This document shows positions 13,571-21,502 of a stretch of DNA of 36,833 bases, in pieces. Every line of letters begins with the position of its first letter. Position 1 is the stretch's first letter. The stretch is taken from positions 1 to 36,833 of the forward strand of contig JAJOJK010000008.1 of assembly GCA_021208605.1 (NCBI GenBank), read 5' to 3'. The notes under the pieces are model-generated. The model did no database searches. It was not told where the DNA came from and was given only the letters and a program-made list of their open reading frames with translations. This stretch comes from Candidatus Woesebacteria bacterium. GTDB lineage: Bacteria; Patescibacteriota; Microgenomatia; UBA1400; UBA1396. Position numbers and translations under genes: made by a program.

Positions 13571-14206
13571 TTACAGCAGTGGATTTACTCTCATGAGAAA
13601 GAAGAGTATTCCTTCGACCAGGCCGATAACCGGGCCAATCAAGTAGCTCACCGCTGATGTTCCTCCGGCGACTGGGAAGACGAGTAAAAGAAGTACCCAG
13701 ATTCCATACTGTTCGAGCGCGGCGTCGTACTCGCGGGCGAGTTCGCGCGGCAACAGTCCGGAGAGGATTTTTCCACCGTCCAGCGGGTGGATAGGGACTA
13801 AGTTGAAGATGGCGAGCATGATATTGACGGAAATAATTACTTGAATAAGCGCCAGTGGAATGGGCAGAAGCGGAGCGATCAAAGCGAGGAGAGTCGCCAA
13901 AAGAATATTCGAGAGAGGGCCCGCACCAGCAATCAGAAGCGTGTCGCGGCGGTGATTATCGAGGTTATACGGATCAAATACCACTGGTTTCCCCCAACCG
14001 AAACCAAAGAAGAGTAGCGCTAACGTGCCGACCGGATCAAGATGCGCCAGAGGATTGAGCGTGACACGATCTTGCAAGCGTGGAGTTGGGTCGCCGAGCC
14101 GATCAGCCATCCAGGCGTGTGCAAATTCGTGGAGAGTGATCGAGATGACCAGTGCCAGCGCGAGGGTAATAAAAGCGAGGGGGCTGCTGAGGAGGAGTGA
14201 AATCAT
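13571..14206 (-). CDS. M50 family (site-2 protease-like) zinc metalloprotease
   Basis: 211 aa, a compact form without a PDZ domain. The zinc motif HExxH is in [18 protein letters not shown], and the second motif is [14 protein letters not shown], whose Asp is the third zinc ligand. There are about five or six hydrophobic helices ([41 protein letters not shown]). The enzyme cuts peptide bonds inside the membrane, typically in regulated proteolysis. TAAAAT at 14215-14220 lies 8 nt before the ATG and no Shine-Dalgarno is visible. Its substrate is unknown. It is divergent from bL28. Confidence 0.93.
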   Translation of the reverse strand: MISLLLSSPLAFITLALALVISITLHEFAHAWMADRLGDPTPRLQDRVTLNPLAHLDPVGTLALLFFGFGWGKPVVFDPYNLDNHRRDTLLIAGAGPLSNILLATLLALIAPLLPIPLALIQVIISVNIMLAIFNLVPIHPLDGGKILSGLLPRELAREYDAALEQYGIWVLLLLVFPVAGGTSAVSYLIGPVIGLVEGILFFLMRVNPLL

Positions 14207-14247
14207 ATCTGCCTATTTTAGCATTTTCGTGTTTGCGCATCTCGTGG

Positions 14248-14253
14248 TATACT
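14248..14253 (+). promoter_or_regulatory. -10 of bL28 promoter
   Basis: TATACT with a TGG extension, giving a leader of about 50 nt that contains GGAGGA. Confidence 0.55.
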
Positions 14254-14308
14254 ATCTCCTCGATTGAACTACGCATTTTGCGGGTTCAAAAACTGGAGGA
14301 ATGAAATC

Positions 14309-14611
14309 ATGCCACAAACATATAGCTTAGTCAAAAAAAATAGCAAAGCCCATCAGGATGCTTTGACTTCTCGTTTTGTCCAAAACCGCGACATTTTCGC
14401 TGTGGGTGAGGCACATGTTTTGATTCCTCACACTCGTGAAGCCAACTTTGGACACAACGTTTCTCACGCTAAGAACCGTACCAATCGTTTATTCCGTCCT
14501 AACCTGCGCACTATGACGCTGGATGTTGAGGGCGAAAAGAAGTCTTTCAGCATAACGAATCGTGATGCTCGTACGTATAAGAAGATTATGGCTTCTTACG
14601 TGCAGGAATAA
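14309..14611 (+). CDS. rpmB: divergent 50S ribosomal protein bL28
   Basis: 100 aa. The C-terminal half has the bL28 core: FGHNVSHAKNRTNRLFRPNL, followed by KSFSITNRDARTYKKIM. The N-terminal ~45 residues (MPQTYSLVKKNSKAHQDAL to AHVLIPHTREAN) replace the usual short lead with its CxxTGK-like motif and have no zinc-binding cysteines. bL28 is a late-assembling 50S protein. The start at 14309 has GGAGGA 8 nt upstream; an ATG at 14301 is too close to that site. It is a single-gene unit, followed by a nested inverted repeat shared with the rplL-HTH region. Confidence 0.85.
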   Translation: MPQTYSLVKKNSKAHQDALTSRFVQNRDIFAVGEAHVLIPHTREANFGHNVSHAKNRTNRLFRPNLRTMTLDVEGEKKSFSITNRDARTYKKIMASYVQE

Positions 14612-14629
14612 TTTTTTCCTATTCCGCTC

Positions 14630-14711
14630 GGTTTCTCCTCATTTTTATTTTCCTCAAGAAGGAGAATCCTAGGGTACACCTTCTTGAGGTGTTTATGAAA
14701 CAGGAGAAACC
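14630..14711. repeat. nested inverted-repeat element, copy 2
   Basis: The outer arms GGTTTCTCCT (14630-14639) and AGGAGAAACC (14702-14711) are exact complements. The inner arms CCTCAAGAAGG (14652-14662) and CCTTCTTGAGG (14679-14689) are also exact. Inner arms and flanks match copy 1 (3934-4017), but the outer arms differ in sequence while remaining self-complementary. It fills the gap between bL28 and a converging gene and may act as a two-way terminator, though no T-run follows directly. Confidence 0.8.
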
Positions 14712-14715
14712 CAGT

Positions 14716-15132
14716 TTATTTTTTAATCTGCCGAAACACAAACGGCACATGAATCAAAAATACCGGACCGCCGACCAAAATCATCGCCAGAGCGGTGGCA
14801 TAGGTGCGTTTGCGGTTTTCGAGTTCGTAGTCAATTTTTGAGTCCTCTTCGAGCCATCGTTGGTAGTCTTGTTCCCATTGATCGAGGAGCTGTTGTTCTT
14901 CAACCGTGAGTCCTTCGGCATCGCTGACGGTTTTTTGCAGTACGTAGGGCACTGGTGGGGCAGAAGTACGTGGCTGGAGCGGAAAGACGTACTGGCTCAG
15001 GAGTGCATTGAGGCCAACAGAGCTCCCGATAATTAAAATGACCAGACCAACAAGACTGGCCAACACAAAATAGAGCTGGATCCACATGGGTGTGGTGGTT
15101 TCTTTGTCTGAAGAGGATTTTTTGCTGGGCAT
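14716..15132 (-). CDS. two-helix membrane protein, hypothetical
   Basis: 138 aa, not recognised. A charged N-terminus (MPSKKSSSDKETTTP) precedes helix 1 (about residues 17-42, IQLYFVLASLVGLVILIIG). A middle loop of ~65 residues with an acidic helix (TVEEQQLLDQWEQDYQRWLE) leads to helix 2 (about 110-132, LAMILVGGPVFLIHVPFVF) and a basic end. It follows fmt by 9 nt on the same strand, so it is probably in the def-fmt unit. No function can be assigned. Confidence 0.8.
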   Translation of the reverse strand: MPSKKSSSDKETTTPMWIQLYFVLASLVGLVILIIGSSVGLNALLSQYVFPLQPRTSAPPVPYVLQKTVSDAEGLTVEEQQLLDQWEQDYQRWLEEDSKIDYELENRKRTYATALAMILVGGPVFLIHVPFVFRQIKK

Positions 15133-15141
15133 GATTCCAGT

Positions 15142-16119
15142 TTACTGGATTTGTTTCACTTTTTCACCGTCGTATTGCCAGCGAGTAATGCGGAGGAGTT
15201 CGGAGTTGGGGTCGATCTCGACACCGAGAATTTTGCGACGCACGTTTTGCCGACCCCTATATTCTGGCTCGAGAGTCCATACGCTTGGCCACGGGTCAAA
15301 GGCGCGGACGGCGCGATCGATTAACGTGCTAGCAGAAAGAGATTGATTTTCTAAAACGGTTTGCAGCGCTGAGCCGAGTTGTGAGCGCCAATTTTCGAGT
15401 ATGGTGGCGTGTGGGTCTGTTTGAGCGGCGGCCAGCATTTCAAAGGGAATGAAGCCGTCCTGTTTGCTGAATCGATCGGCTGTAGGCGTGGGAGATTGTG
15501 TGGGTTGCGGTTGTTCTTGGTCGCGTTGGTAGGTGAGGAGTGTGGCGGGTAGCGTTTCTTCGGCAATGTGGAAACCAACGTCGTAATACGTAGCTTGGGT
15601 GGCGCGAGGATCAACGGCAAAAGGAATTTGACGAATGATGGGCCCGGTATCCAAACCAGCATCCATGCGCATGATGGTCACGGCGGACTCAGTTTCGCCC
15701 AAAAGCAGAACGTACTGGCCAGGGGAACTGCCGCGATATTTTGGCAGTTCGGAAGGGTGGATGTTGACGGCGGCTTGATTCGGTAAGTCAAGGAGCCACT
15801 GTGGAATTAGGTAGCCAAAGTCGACTACCAGCAAAAAGTCGATCGGAAGTTCGGCTTGGCGTGATTCGAGTTGGTCGCGCACTTCTCGCAAGGATTTTTC
15901 AACATGTATAACCGGAATAGAGTGTTTGTGCGCCCAGGTTTCAAGTTCAGATGGCGTGATGTCCTGATGTCGGCCCACAGGACGTGGTGGTGGTGTGACC
16001 ACCCAGGCGATCTCAAAATTTCCATTTTGGTGTAAGGATTCGGCGCAGCGAACAGTGTTGGCGGTGGTGCCACAGATACCAATGATTTTTTTTGGTGATT
16101 TTGTTGATGGAGTCGACAT
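15142..16119 (-). CDS. fmt: methionyl-tRNA formyltransferase
   Basis: 325 aa, near the usual ~310. The formyltransferase domain has IIGICGTTANTVRCAESL and the catalytic block NIHPSELPKYRGSSPGQYVL with the Asn-His pair, then MRMDAGLDTGPII with the catalytic Asp. The C-terminal tRNA-binding domain follows RFSKQDGFIPFE. It formylates Met-tRNAi using 10-formyl-THF, which links it to glyA and folD further along. TACAAT (16129-16134) lies 9 nt upstream and no Shine-Dalgarno is seen. It follows def, its functional partner, by 21 nt. Confidence 0.95.
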   Translation of the reverse strand: MSTPSTKSPKKIIGICGTTANTVRCAESLHQNGNFEIAWVVTPPPRPVGRHQDITPSELETWAHKHSIPVIHVEKSLREVRDQLESRQAELPIDFLLVVDFGYLIPQWLLDLPNQAAVNIHPSELPKYRGSSPGQYVLLLGETESAVTIMRMDAGLDTGPIIRQIPFAVDPRATQATYYDVGFHIAEETLPATLLTYQRDQEQPQPTQSPTPTADRFSKQDGFIPFEMLAAAQTDPHATILENWRSQLGSALQTVLENQSLSASTLIDRAVRAFDPWPSVWTLEPEYRGRQNVRRKILGVEIDPNSELLRITRWQYDGEKVKQIQ

Positions 16120-16140
16120 GTGACCTGTATTGTAGCGCGC

Positions 16141-16722
16141 TTAGTAGACGCGAATGAAATCGAGATCTTTCACCGGGAAAAGATCGCCATGATCTTCGCG
16201 GTAGAGCGGTTGGCCTTGTTCAAGGATGTAGTCGGTGAATAAAACGCCATTCAGGTGGTCAAGTTCGTGCTGAATGACCCGTGCCGGGAAATCAAAAAAG
16301 GTCTCGGTGTGCCAGTCGGTGAGTTGGCCATCGGTGGTCATCTCCTGCCAGGTGAGTGTGACCCATTCGGGTCGCTTTACTGGACCATACAAAAAAGGAA
16401 TGGAGAGGCAGCCTTCAAGATCGGGATTGCGCGGGTTGGTGCCGACGACTTGTTTGTCGGCGACATCAGTAATGCGGGGATTGAGGTAGAGGCGAATTTG
16501 CAGGCGGTCGGTATGGGGATTTTCCAGCTGTGTGGTGAAAGCACGATATGGTTTGTCGATCTGTGGCGCAGCCAGACCCACGCCAGGAGGATTGTTGGTG
16601 TGCTGCAGCGTGTACTGCAAAGTTTCCAAGTACTGTTTCACCTTGGCGTCGATGGCGGTAATGGGATCGGAAACGGTTCGAAGCGCTTTGTGAGGCGCGC
16701 GAACGATATCTGCAGATTTCAT
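16141..16722 (-). CDS. def: peptide deformylase
   Basis: 193 aa. The three family motifs are present: GVGLAAPQ, EGCLSIP (zinc Cys) and QHELDHLNG (HExxH). It removes the formyl group from nascent proteins, the reverse step of fmt downstream. The frame extends upstream to 16824, but the start at 16722 is chosen because TATAAT (16729-16734) lies exactly 6 nt before this ATG, and homology starts with IVRAPHKALRTVSDPI. This implies a leaderless mRNA. A longer start would overlap the end of the upstream gene at 16754. Confidence 0.95.
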   Translation of the reverse strand: MKSADIVRAPHKALRTVSDPITAIDAKVKQYLETLQYTLQHTNNPPGVGLAAPQIDKPYRAFTTQLENPHTDRLQIRLYLNPRITDVADKQVVGTNPRNPDLEGCLSIPFLYGPVKRPEWVTLTWQEMTTDGQLTDWHTETFFDFPARVIQHELDHLNGVLFTDYILEQGQPLYREDHGDLFPVKDLDFIRVY

Positions 16723-16753
16723 GGAAGTATTATACCGTGGATTTCCAGAGGGG

Positions 16754-19241
16754 TTAGTTGGCTTGGTCGGTGGCTGAGTCTGAGGTTTCGGGAGATGGCG
16801 TGGCAGCTGGCGCAATTTCCGCACTCATGGTGGCGGTGAGGGCGTTGAGTTTTTCGGTGGCGGTTGGGGCAGTCGGGTTTAAGTTTTCTAAGATATAGCG
16901 ATATTGCTCGGCAGCGGCAGCGTAGTCTTGTTGACGCTCGAGGAAGTCGGCATAGCTGTTACGGGCGTCTTCGTAGTCTGGTTTGAGGGCGAGGGTGTCT
17001 TGGTAGGCTTCTCGCGCTTGGTCTGTTTCCTGCAGGGCATCGAGGACCAGTGCAATGTTGTAGAGGAGTTTGACATCGGTGGGGGCGAGTTCACGTCCGC
17101 GGTGGAGTGATTCGAGCGCTTGGACGTAGTAGCGCTGGTCAATGGTGGCTAGCATGATGAAAACACGGGCGCGATTTTTCCAGAAATTAACGTGGACCGG
17201 ATTGAGTTGTACGGCGCGATTCGAGGCATTCACGGCCTCATCAGCCAGCTGCGCTGCGGTGGTGGCGTCTTGCGAGTAGGTGCCGGCGGCGAGTCGAGCG
17301 AGAGTGACGGCTTGTTGGTCGACAAAAGTTGGTTCGAGCGGTGCTTTTTTGACTAAGTCAGTAATGGTGACGTAGGCAGAGTAGCCTTGGCCTTGGGCGA
17401 GATAGGCCTTGCTGGTGGCAAGTTGCACATCGTGGCGCCACATTCCCCAAATTCTCATTAGCAAGAATAGGGCTGTTATACCGACGCCCAAAAGTGCCCA
17501 GCTGCGCTTGTCCCAGGTGAACTCCTGATTTTTTGCTGCATTCGAAGTGAGTCTTTTTGTTTTATGTGCTGAGGATTTTTTCTGTGTGACGTAGGTGGAT
17601 TTGTGTTTTTTTGTTTCTTTTTTGTGCGTTTTGGATGGTGTACTGGTTGCGTTGAGTGAGTTTTGTTTTTCGGGTGGAGTAGCGGGTTGGCGCAGGATTT
17701 CCCACCAAGCTTTGTAGAGAAAGAACAGTGCTCCCACAACCACAGTCGAAAAACCAAAGAAATTGGAGATGGCGAGTCCGCCATATCCGGCTAGGAGGGC
17801 GAGGAAAAAGATAAGTGGTAAATCAGTGACTGAATCGGACTGAATATTGCCAGAGGATGTGAGGTCAGTGGCGTCTTCACCGGACAATGTCCAGATATCT
17901 CGGAGCACGGCGAAAATGAATACTCCCATCAAGAGGAGCGTGGCCCCAAAACCGATGATTCCGGTCGTAGCGAGAATATTGAGAAATTCATTGTGGGCCC
18001 GGTTATAGAGAAAGTCCCACTCGGAAACTTGATTGTGTTCGAGCGGGCGATCTTGGTAGTAGCTGTACGCAAACGTGTCCAATCCGGAACCAAACAGTGG
18101 GTAGCGTTGCCAGACTCGCACCGCACCCTCCCAGACGATGCGGCGAATAGCGCCGGAGTCTGTGCCGCCATTTTCGAGCACGGTGCCTGTTGTCGGCGCA
18201 GGTGTGGTGGTAGGAGCTGTAGAAGGAGTTGTTTCACTCACTTCTGCGTTGGTCGGCACAATTCGTTGAATGAGTTCCCCTACAGAGGGAGTAAACGGTG
18301 AACCAAGGATGCCAATGCTGAGTACGATAGCTGTCAAACTGCCGGTGAGGACAGGAAAGAGTGACTGTTTCCAATGGGCAAGAGAAGCTTGGTGGCGTTT
18401 TCTCCACCAAATGAACATGATGCTCACGAACAGGAAGCCGATTTCTGCAGCCAAGCCCAAAAATCCTGATCGCGAACGAGTGTAGAGGAGCGTAATCGTT
18501 CCCAGAATGAGCGCGCTCGCTCCGAGTGTGATATCGGCTAGCGCAACGGTTGGAAGCGAAGTGGCGTTGGACGTTTTGGTGTGAATGAGCGTATCAGTTT
18601 TTTTCTTGCTGGTGGCGCCATGCTTGCCAGGCTCCTGCCAGATACCACCAGGCAAGTGGCAGCATCATCAGAATGTATGCCGCTAACCAATTGGGTTGAC
18701 CAAACGTGGCAAAGACACGGGTTTGGACATCTTGCACCCAACACCCCACAGAGAACTCACCGGTAATCAAAATACAGCTGGGGGAAACACCAAAGTGTTC
18801 AGGAATGGCATAGAGGGAGACACCGATGGTGGCAACTAAACTGGTCCGAATCAAAGCGCGAAGTTCTTCGTGTCGCACCGTATTGATGAACGCAAAAAAC
18901 AAGCTGATGTAGGTCAGTGTAGAAAGGAGTCCTCCATGGAACCGTGAGTAGTAACCAAAAATACTGGTGTGTGGATGGACAGAAAAAGCCGTCGCGAGTA
19001 AGTGACTAGCGGCATACGCCATGATGGGCCAGAAGAGAATCGTGGACTGCCAGATGATTTCTTTTTTCCAAATCATGCGCGCAATCCAGAGTGTTGTCAC
19101 TATGACCGCGATGGCATACGTAAAGATCATTTTGTTGAACTCAAAGAGCTCATCATTTACAGCGGTAAACACGAACGGCACGACCAAAAGCCAGAAGTGG
19201 AAGAGCCAGAGAGTTGCTTTGCGTAGGTAGGTGTCAATCAT
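16754..19241 (-). pseudogene. O-antigen ligase/polymerase (Wzy_C) with C-terminal TPR repeats, frameshifted
   Basis: Two overlapping minus-strand frames make one protein of ~828 aa. The first (19241 to ~18594) has about five membrane helices and ends in GQPNWLAAYILMMLPLAWWY. The second (to 16754) has further helices and the Wzy_C signature TRSRSGFLGLAAE, a large loop, a basic Lys/Ser/Thr linker, and TPR units (KLLYNIALVLDALQETDQAREAY). The break is at an A7 run on the minus strand (plus 18598-18604); removing one A restores the frame, and the 2488-nt span is whole codons plus one. The family transfers or polymerises lipid-linked glycans at the outer membrane-facing side. Either an assembly indel or a true break. 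Confidence 0.8.
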
Positions 19242-19294
19242 AGGAACGATAGCGCCAGAGTATCAGATTCAACAATCGAGTACAATGGAAAGGT

Positions 19295-20239
19295 ATGCCA
19301 TTGTTTGGAATGCCGACTGTTCGCTTGTCTTTGGGTGGTGCCTTTTTCCGCTTGTGGGCGGATGGGCATGGTTTGCTTACTGAATTACCAAGTTGCGTGA
19401 TTCGCAATCGTGATACGGGGGCTCTTGTTGCCTTCGGAGAAGAGGCCCAATCCATGGAAGGCCGGGTGCCCGAGCACCTAGAATTTGTGCGACCATTTGC
19501 TGAAGACGCTTTGTACGATCGAGCTTTGTTTCGAGCATTGGTCGAGCACATAGTGCTCTCGAATCAACAGTCACTGTCACCATGGCAGCGCGTCGCCGAT
19601 TTTTCTCGTTACCATATAGCCGTGCCACCTACCGTGCCGGCGCTCCACAAGACCTGGCTGCAGCGAACCCTTCGTGAGGCTGGGCTGTGGCAGTGGCAGC
19701 CGTATGATCCTTTCTTATCGGTAGCCCAACGAGTGACGCAGCGTTCGCGTTCCGCCCAAGTAGTGGGTGTACTTGATGTGGGTTTTTCTGCCGTGCGAGC
19801 AGCATTGTATGTTGGCGACGAAGTGGTTGCGGCTCAGCGCAGCTCGCAGCTTTCACTGCGAAATTTTTGTCAGCAACTCACGCAAGAGGAACAGAAACGA
19901 CACCAAATCCAGTTTTCACCGAGCATTTTGTACGATCAGCAGTGGTTTGTTCAGCATGTGGGGTATAACGAAACGCAACAACGTGCCGTGACAGCGCCCG
20001 TACACAAAGATACCTTCACGGCAGTGCAAAAACGCTACACGAATCAGCTGCACCAATTCTTAGTTGGTGTTATGAATACGACCGCGCCCGATATTCAAGC
20101 CAGCATGCAGTACCACGGTTGGACGGTGATTGGGGGTGGGGCAACCATTCCAGGTGTTTTGGATGCCTTTTCTGCTGCCGATGGAGTTCCTATAAAAATG
20201 TACAAGCATACGCGGTATGCCGATGTTCGGTTGGAGTAA
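19295..20239 (+). CDS. mreB: MreB-like rod-shape actin homolog (divergent)
   Basis: 314 aa. Its position directly before mreC, mreD and mrdA identifies it as the MreB of this elongasome operon, though the sequence is far diverged. The phosphate-1 loop is LSLGGAFFRLW instead of DLGTAN. The N-terminal domain has LVAFGEEAQSMEGR, as in MreB. The phosphate-2 loop is VGVLDVGFSAVRAALY. The adenosine motif VIGGGATIPGVLDAF is well kept. MreB filaments direct lateral wall synthesis. TACAAT (19281-19286) is 8 nt before ATG and there is no Shine-Dalgarno. The end overlaps mreC by 23 nt. A second, more degenerate paralog is at 864. Confidence 0.8.
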   Translation: MPLFGMPTVRLSLGGAFFRLWADGHGLLTELPSCVIRNRDTGALVAFGEEAQSMEGRVPEHLEFVRPFAEDALYDRALFRALVEHIVLSNQQSLSPWQRVADFSRYHIAVPPTVPALHKTWLQRTLREAGLWQWQPYDPFLSVAQRVTQRSRSAQVVGVLDVGFSAVRAALYVGDEVVAAQRSSQLSLRNFCQQLTQEEQKRHQIQFSPSILYDQQWFVQHVGYNETQQRAVTAPVHKDTFTAVQKRYTNQLHQFLVGVMNTTAPDIQASMQYHGWTVIGGGATIPGVLDAFSAADGVPIKMYKHTRYADVRLE

Positions 20240-21089
20240 TCAGCGTTCTGAGAAAGCGCTTCGTTCACGCGAGGTGTCGTTTTCGCGCTCGTGGAGCGTA
20301 ATTGTTTTAGCAGCTCTCTTTATCCTTCTGTGGGAGCAGGCCGGCACCGCGAATCAGCTCCGCCAAGCTGCGCAAATCGTGACGCAGCCGAGCATTGAGG
20401 TCGCGCTTCGGGTGAGAAGTTTCGTGCAAGGTGTGCAAACGTGGTGGCAATTCACGAGTAATGGAGCAGAACACATTACTCGTTTAGAAGAGGAAGTGCA
20501 GCAGTTGTATTTCGATCGGACTCGGGTACAAGTGTTAGAAGCAGAAAATGCGGCCTTGCGCGAAGAACTTGATCAGCCACTTCGTGACGATCGTGGTTTG
20601 GCCCAGTGGTATGGAAGTGACCAGCAGTGGTTTATCGATATTGGGTGTCAGTCAGGTGTGCAGCCAGGCAATTTAGTTTCTTACGAAAATGCCTTTGTCG
20701 GAATTGTCGAGCGTGCGTATCCATCGTATAGCGAAGTGCGAACTTGGGACGATCCCGATTGGCGCTTGGCGGTGAAAGTCGGCACAGCCTCGGCATATGG
20801 CGTCTTTTCTGTTGCGCGTAGTTTGCCAGAGGTCGAAGAAGTGACCGGCGCAGCTGCCAACCCGACACTGCTGCAAGATGCACTCGTCGTCACGGCTGGA
20901 CAGCAGTATGTGTCACCGAATTATGTTGTCGGGAAAGTTCAGGAAGTCATTGCTGAAGAGGGATTTGGAACCGTGCGTTTAGTTGTCGATCCCGTTATTG
21001 ATTTGCGAAAATTACAGTTTGTACGCGTAGTAAAAAAGAGTGAGGACGTATGTCAGGAGCAAAACAGCCTCGAAACTGGCGCCAGGTAA
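20217..21089 (+). CDS. mreC: rod shape-determining protein MreC
   Basis: About 290 aa, the usual length. One N-terminal membrane helix (about residues 25-43, WSVIVLAALFILLWEQA) is followed by a coiled coil (ITRLEEEVQQLYFDRTRVQ, LEAENAALREEL). The extracytoplasmic beta domain includes WFIDIGCQSGVQPGNLV, FVGIVERAYPSYSEVRTW and VGKVQEVIAEEGFGTVRLVV. MreC activates the PBP2-RodA pair. It overlaps mreB by 23 nt and mreD by 40 nt, so the operon is tightly coupled. ATG 20217 or 20223 are both possible starts. Confidence 0.92.
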   Translation: MPMFGWSNQRSEKALRSREVSFSRSWSVIVLAALFILLWEQAGTANQLRQAAQIVTQPSIEVALRVRSFVQGVQTWWQFTSNGAEHITRLEEEVQQLYFDRTRVQVLEAENAALREELDQPLRDDRGLAQWYGSDQQWFIDIGCQSGVQPGNLVSYENAFVGIVERAYPSYSEVRTWDDPDWRLAVKVGTASAYGVFSVARSLPEVEEVTGAAANPTLLQDALVVTAGQQYVSPNYVVGKVQEVIAEEGFGTVRLVVDPVIDLRKLQFVRVVKKSEDVCQEQNSLETGAR

Positions 21090-21499
21090 TTGCCAATGTA
21101 TCGTTGATCGCACTGGCCGCCATAATTGCCCCGCTAAGTACTTGGTGGGCACTGCCGGTGTTTTTTTGGCTGGTAGGTCGCTTGTTGGTGCAACGATTAC
21201 GCGGGTTTTGGCTTTTCGTGTTAGTAATTCTTGTATCGTTGCAGGTTGCGGTGGTGTGGTCACTGTGGGTAGGCGTGTCACTTTTGGGGGTGGCGGGCGT
21301 GTTTTGGAGTTGGGAGTGGATCATTCGAGTGCGGCAGTACGTCTGGCGGTGGCTGTTGGAAATCGGACATGGCTTGGTGGCAATTACCGTAATGTTAGGA
21401 GGAATGAGCCAATTTTCAGTGGAGAAAATGTTACTCAACATCTTAATACTGTTGGTTGGAATTGCGGTCCTGATCAGTATTGAACAAAGGTATGAATAA
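21050..21499 (+). CDS. mreD: MreD-like membrane protein
   Basis: 149 aa with about four or five membrane helices (VIANVSLIALAAIIAPLSTWW; FWLFVLVILVSLQVAVVWSLW; LLNILILLVGIAVLISI). Sequence similarity in MreD is always weak; the call rests on size, topology and position between mreC and mrdA. GAGGAC lies just upstream of the ATG. It overlaps the mreC end by 40 nt and is followed by mrdA after 3 nt. Confidence 0.8.
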   Translation: MSGAKQPRNWRQVIANVSLIALAAIIAPLSTWWALPVFFWLVGRLLVQRLRGFWLFVLVILVSLQVAVVWSLWVGVSLLGVAGVFWSWEWIIRVRQYVWRWLLEIGHGLVAITVMLGGMSQFSVEKMLLNILILLVGIAVLISIEQRYE

Positions 21500-21502
21500 A
21501 TA

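Noticed and set aside
18594-18610. Programmed -1 frameshift at A-AAA-AAC in the Wzy-like gene
   Set aside because: The zero frame does read GAA AAA AAC TGA, but the needed shift is +1. A -1 slip leads to a stop at 18538 without the Wzy_C and TPR parts.
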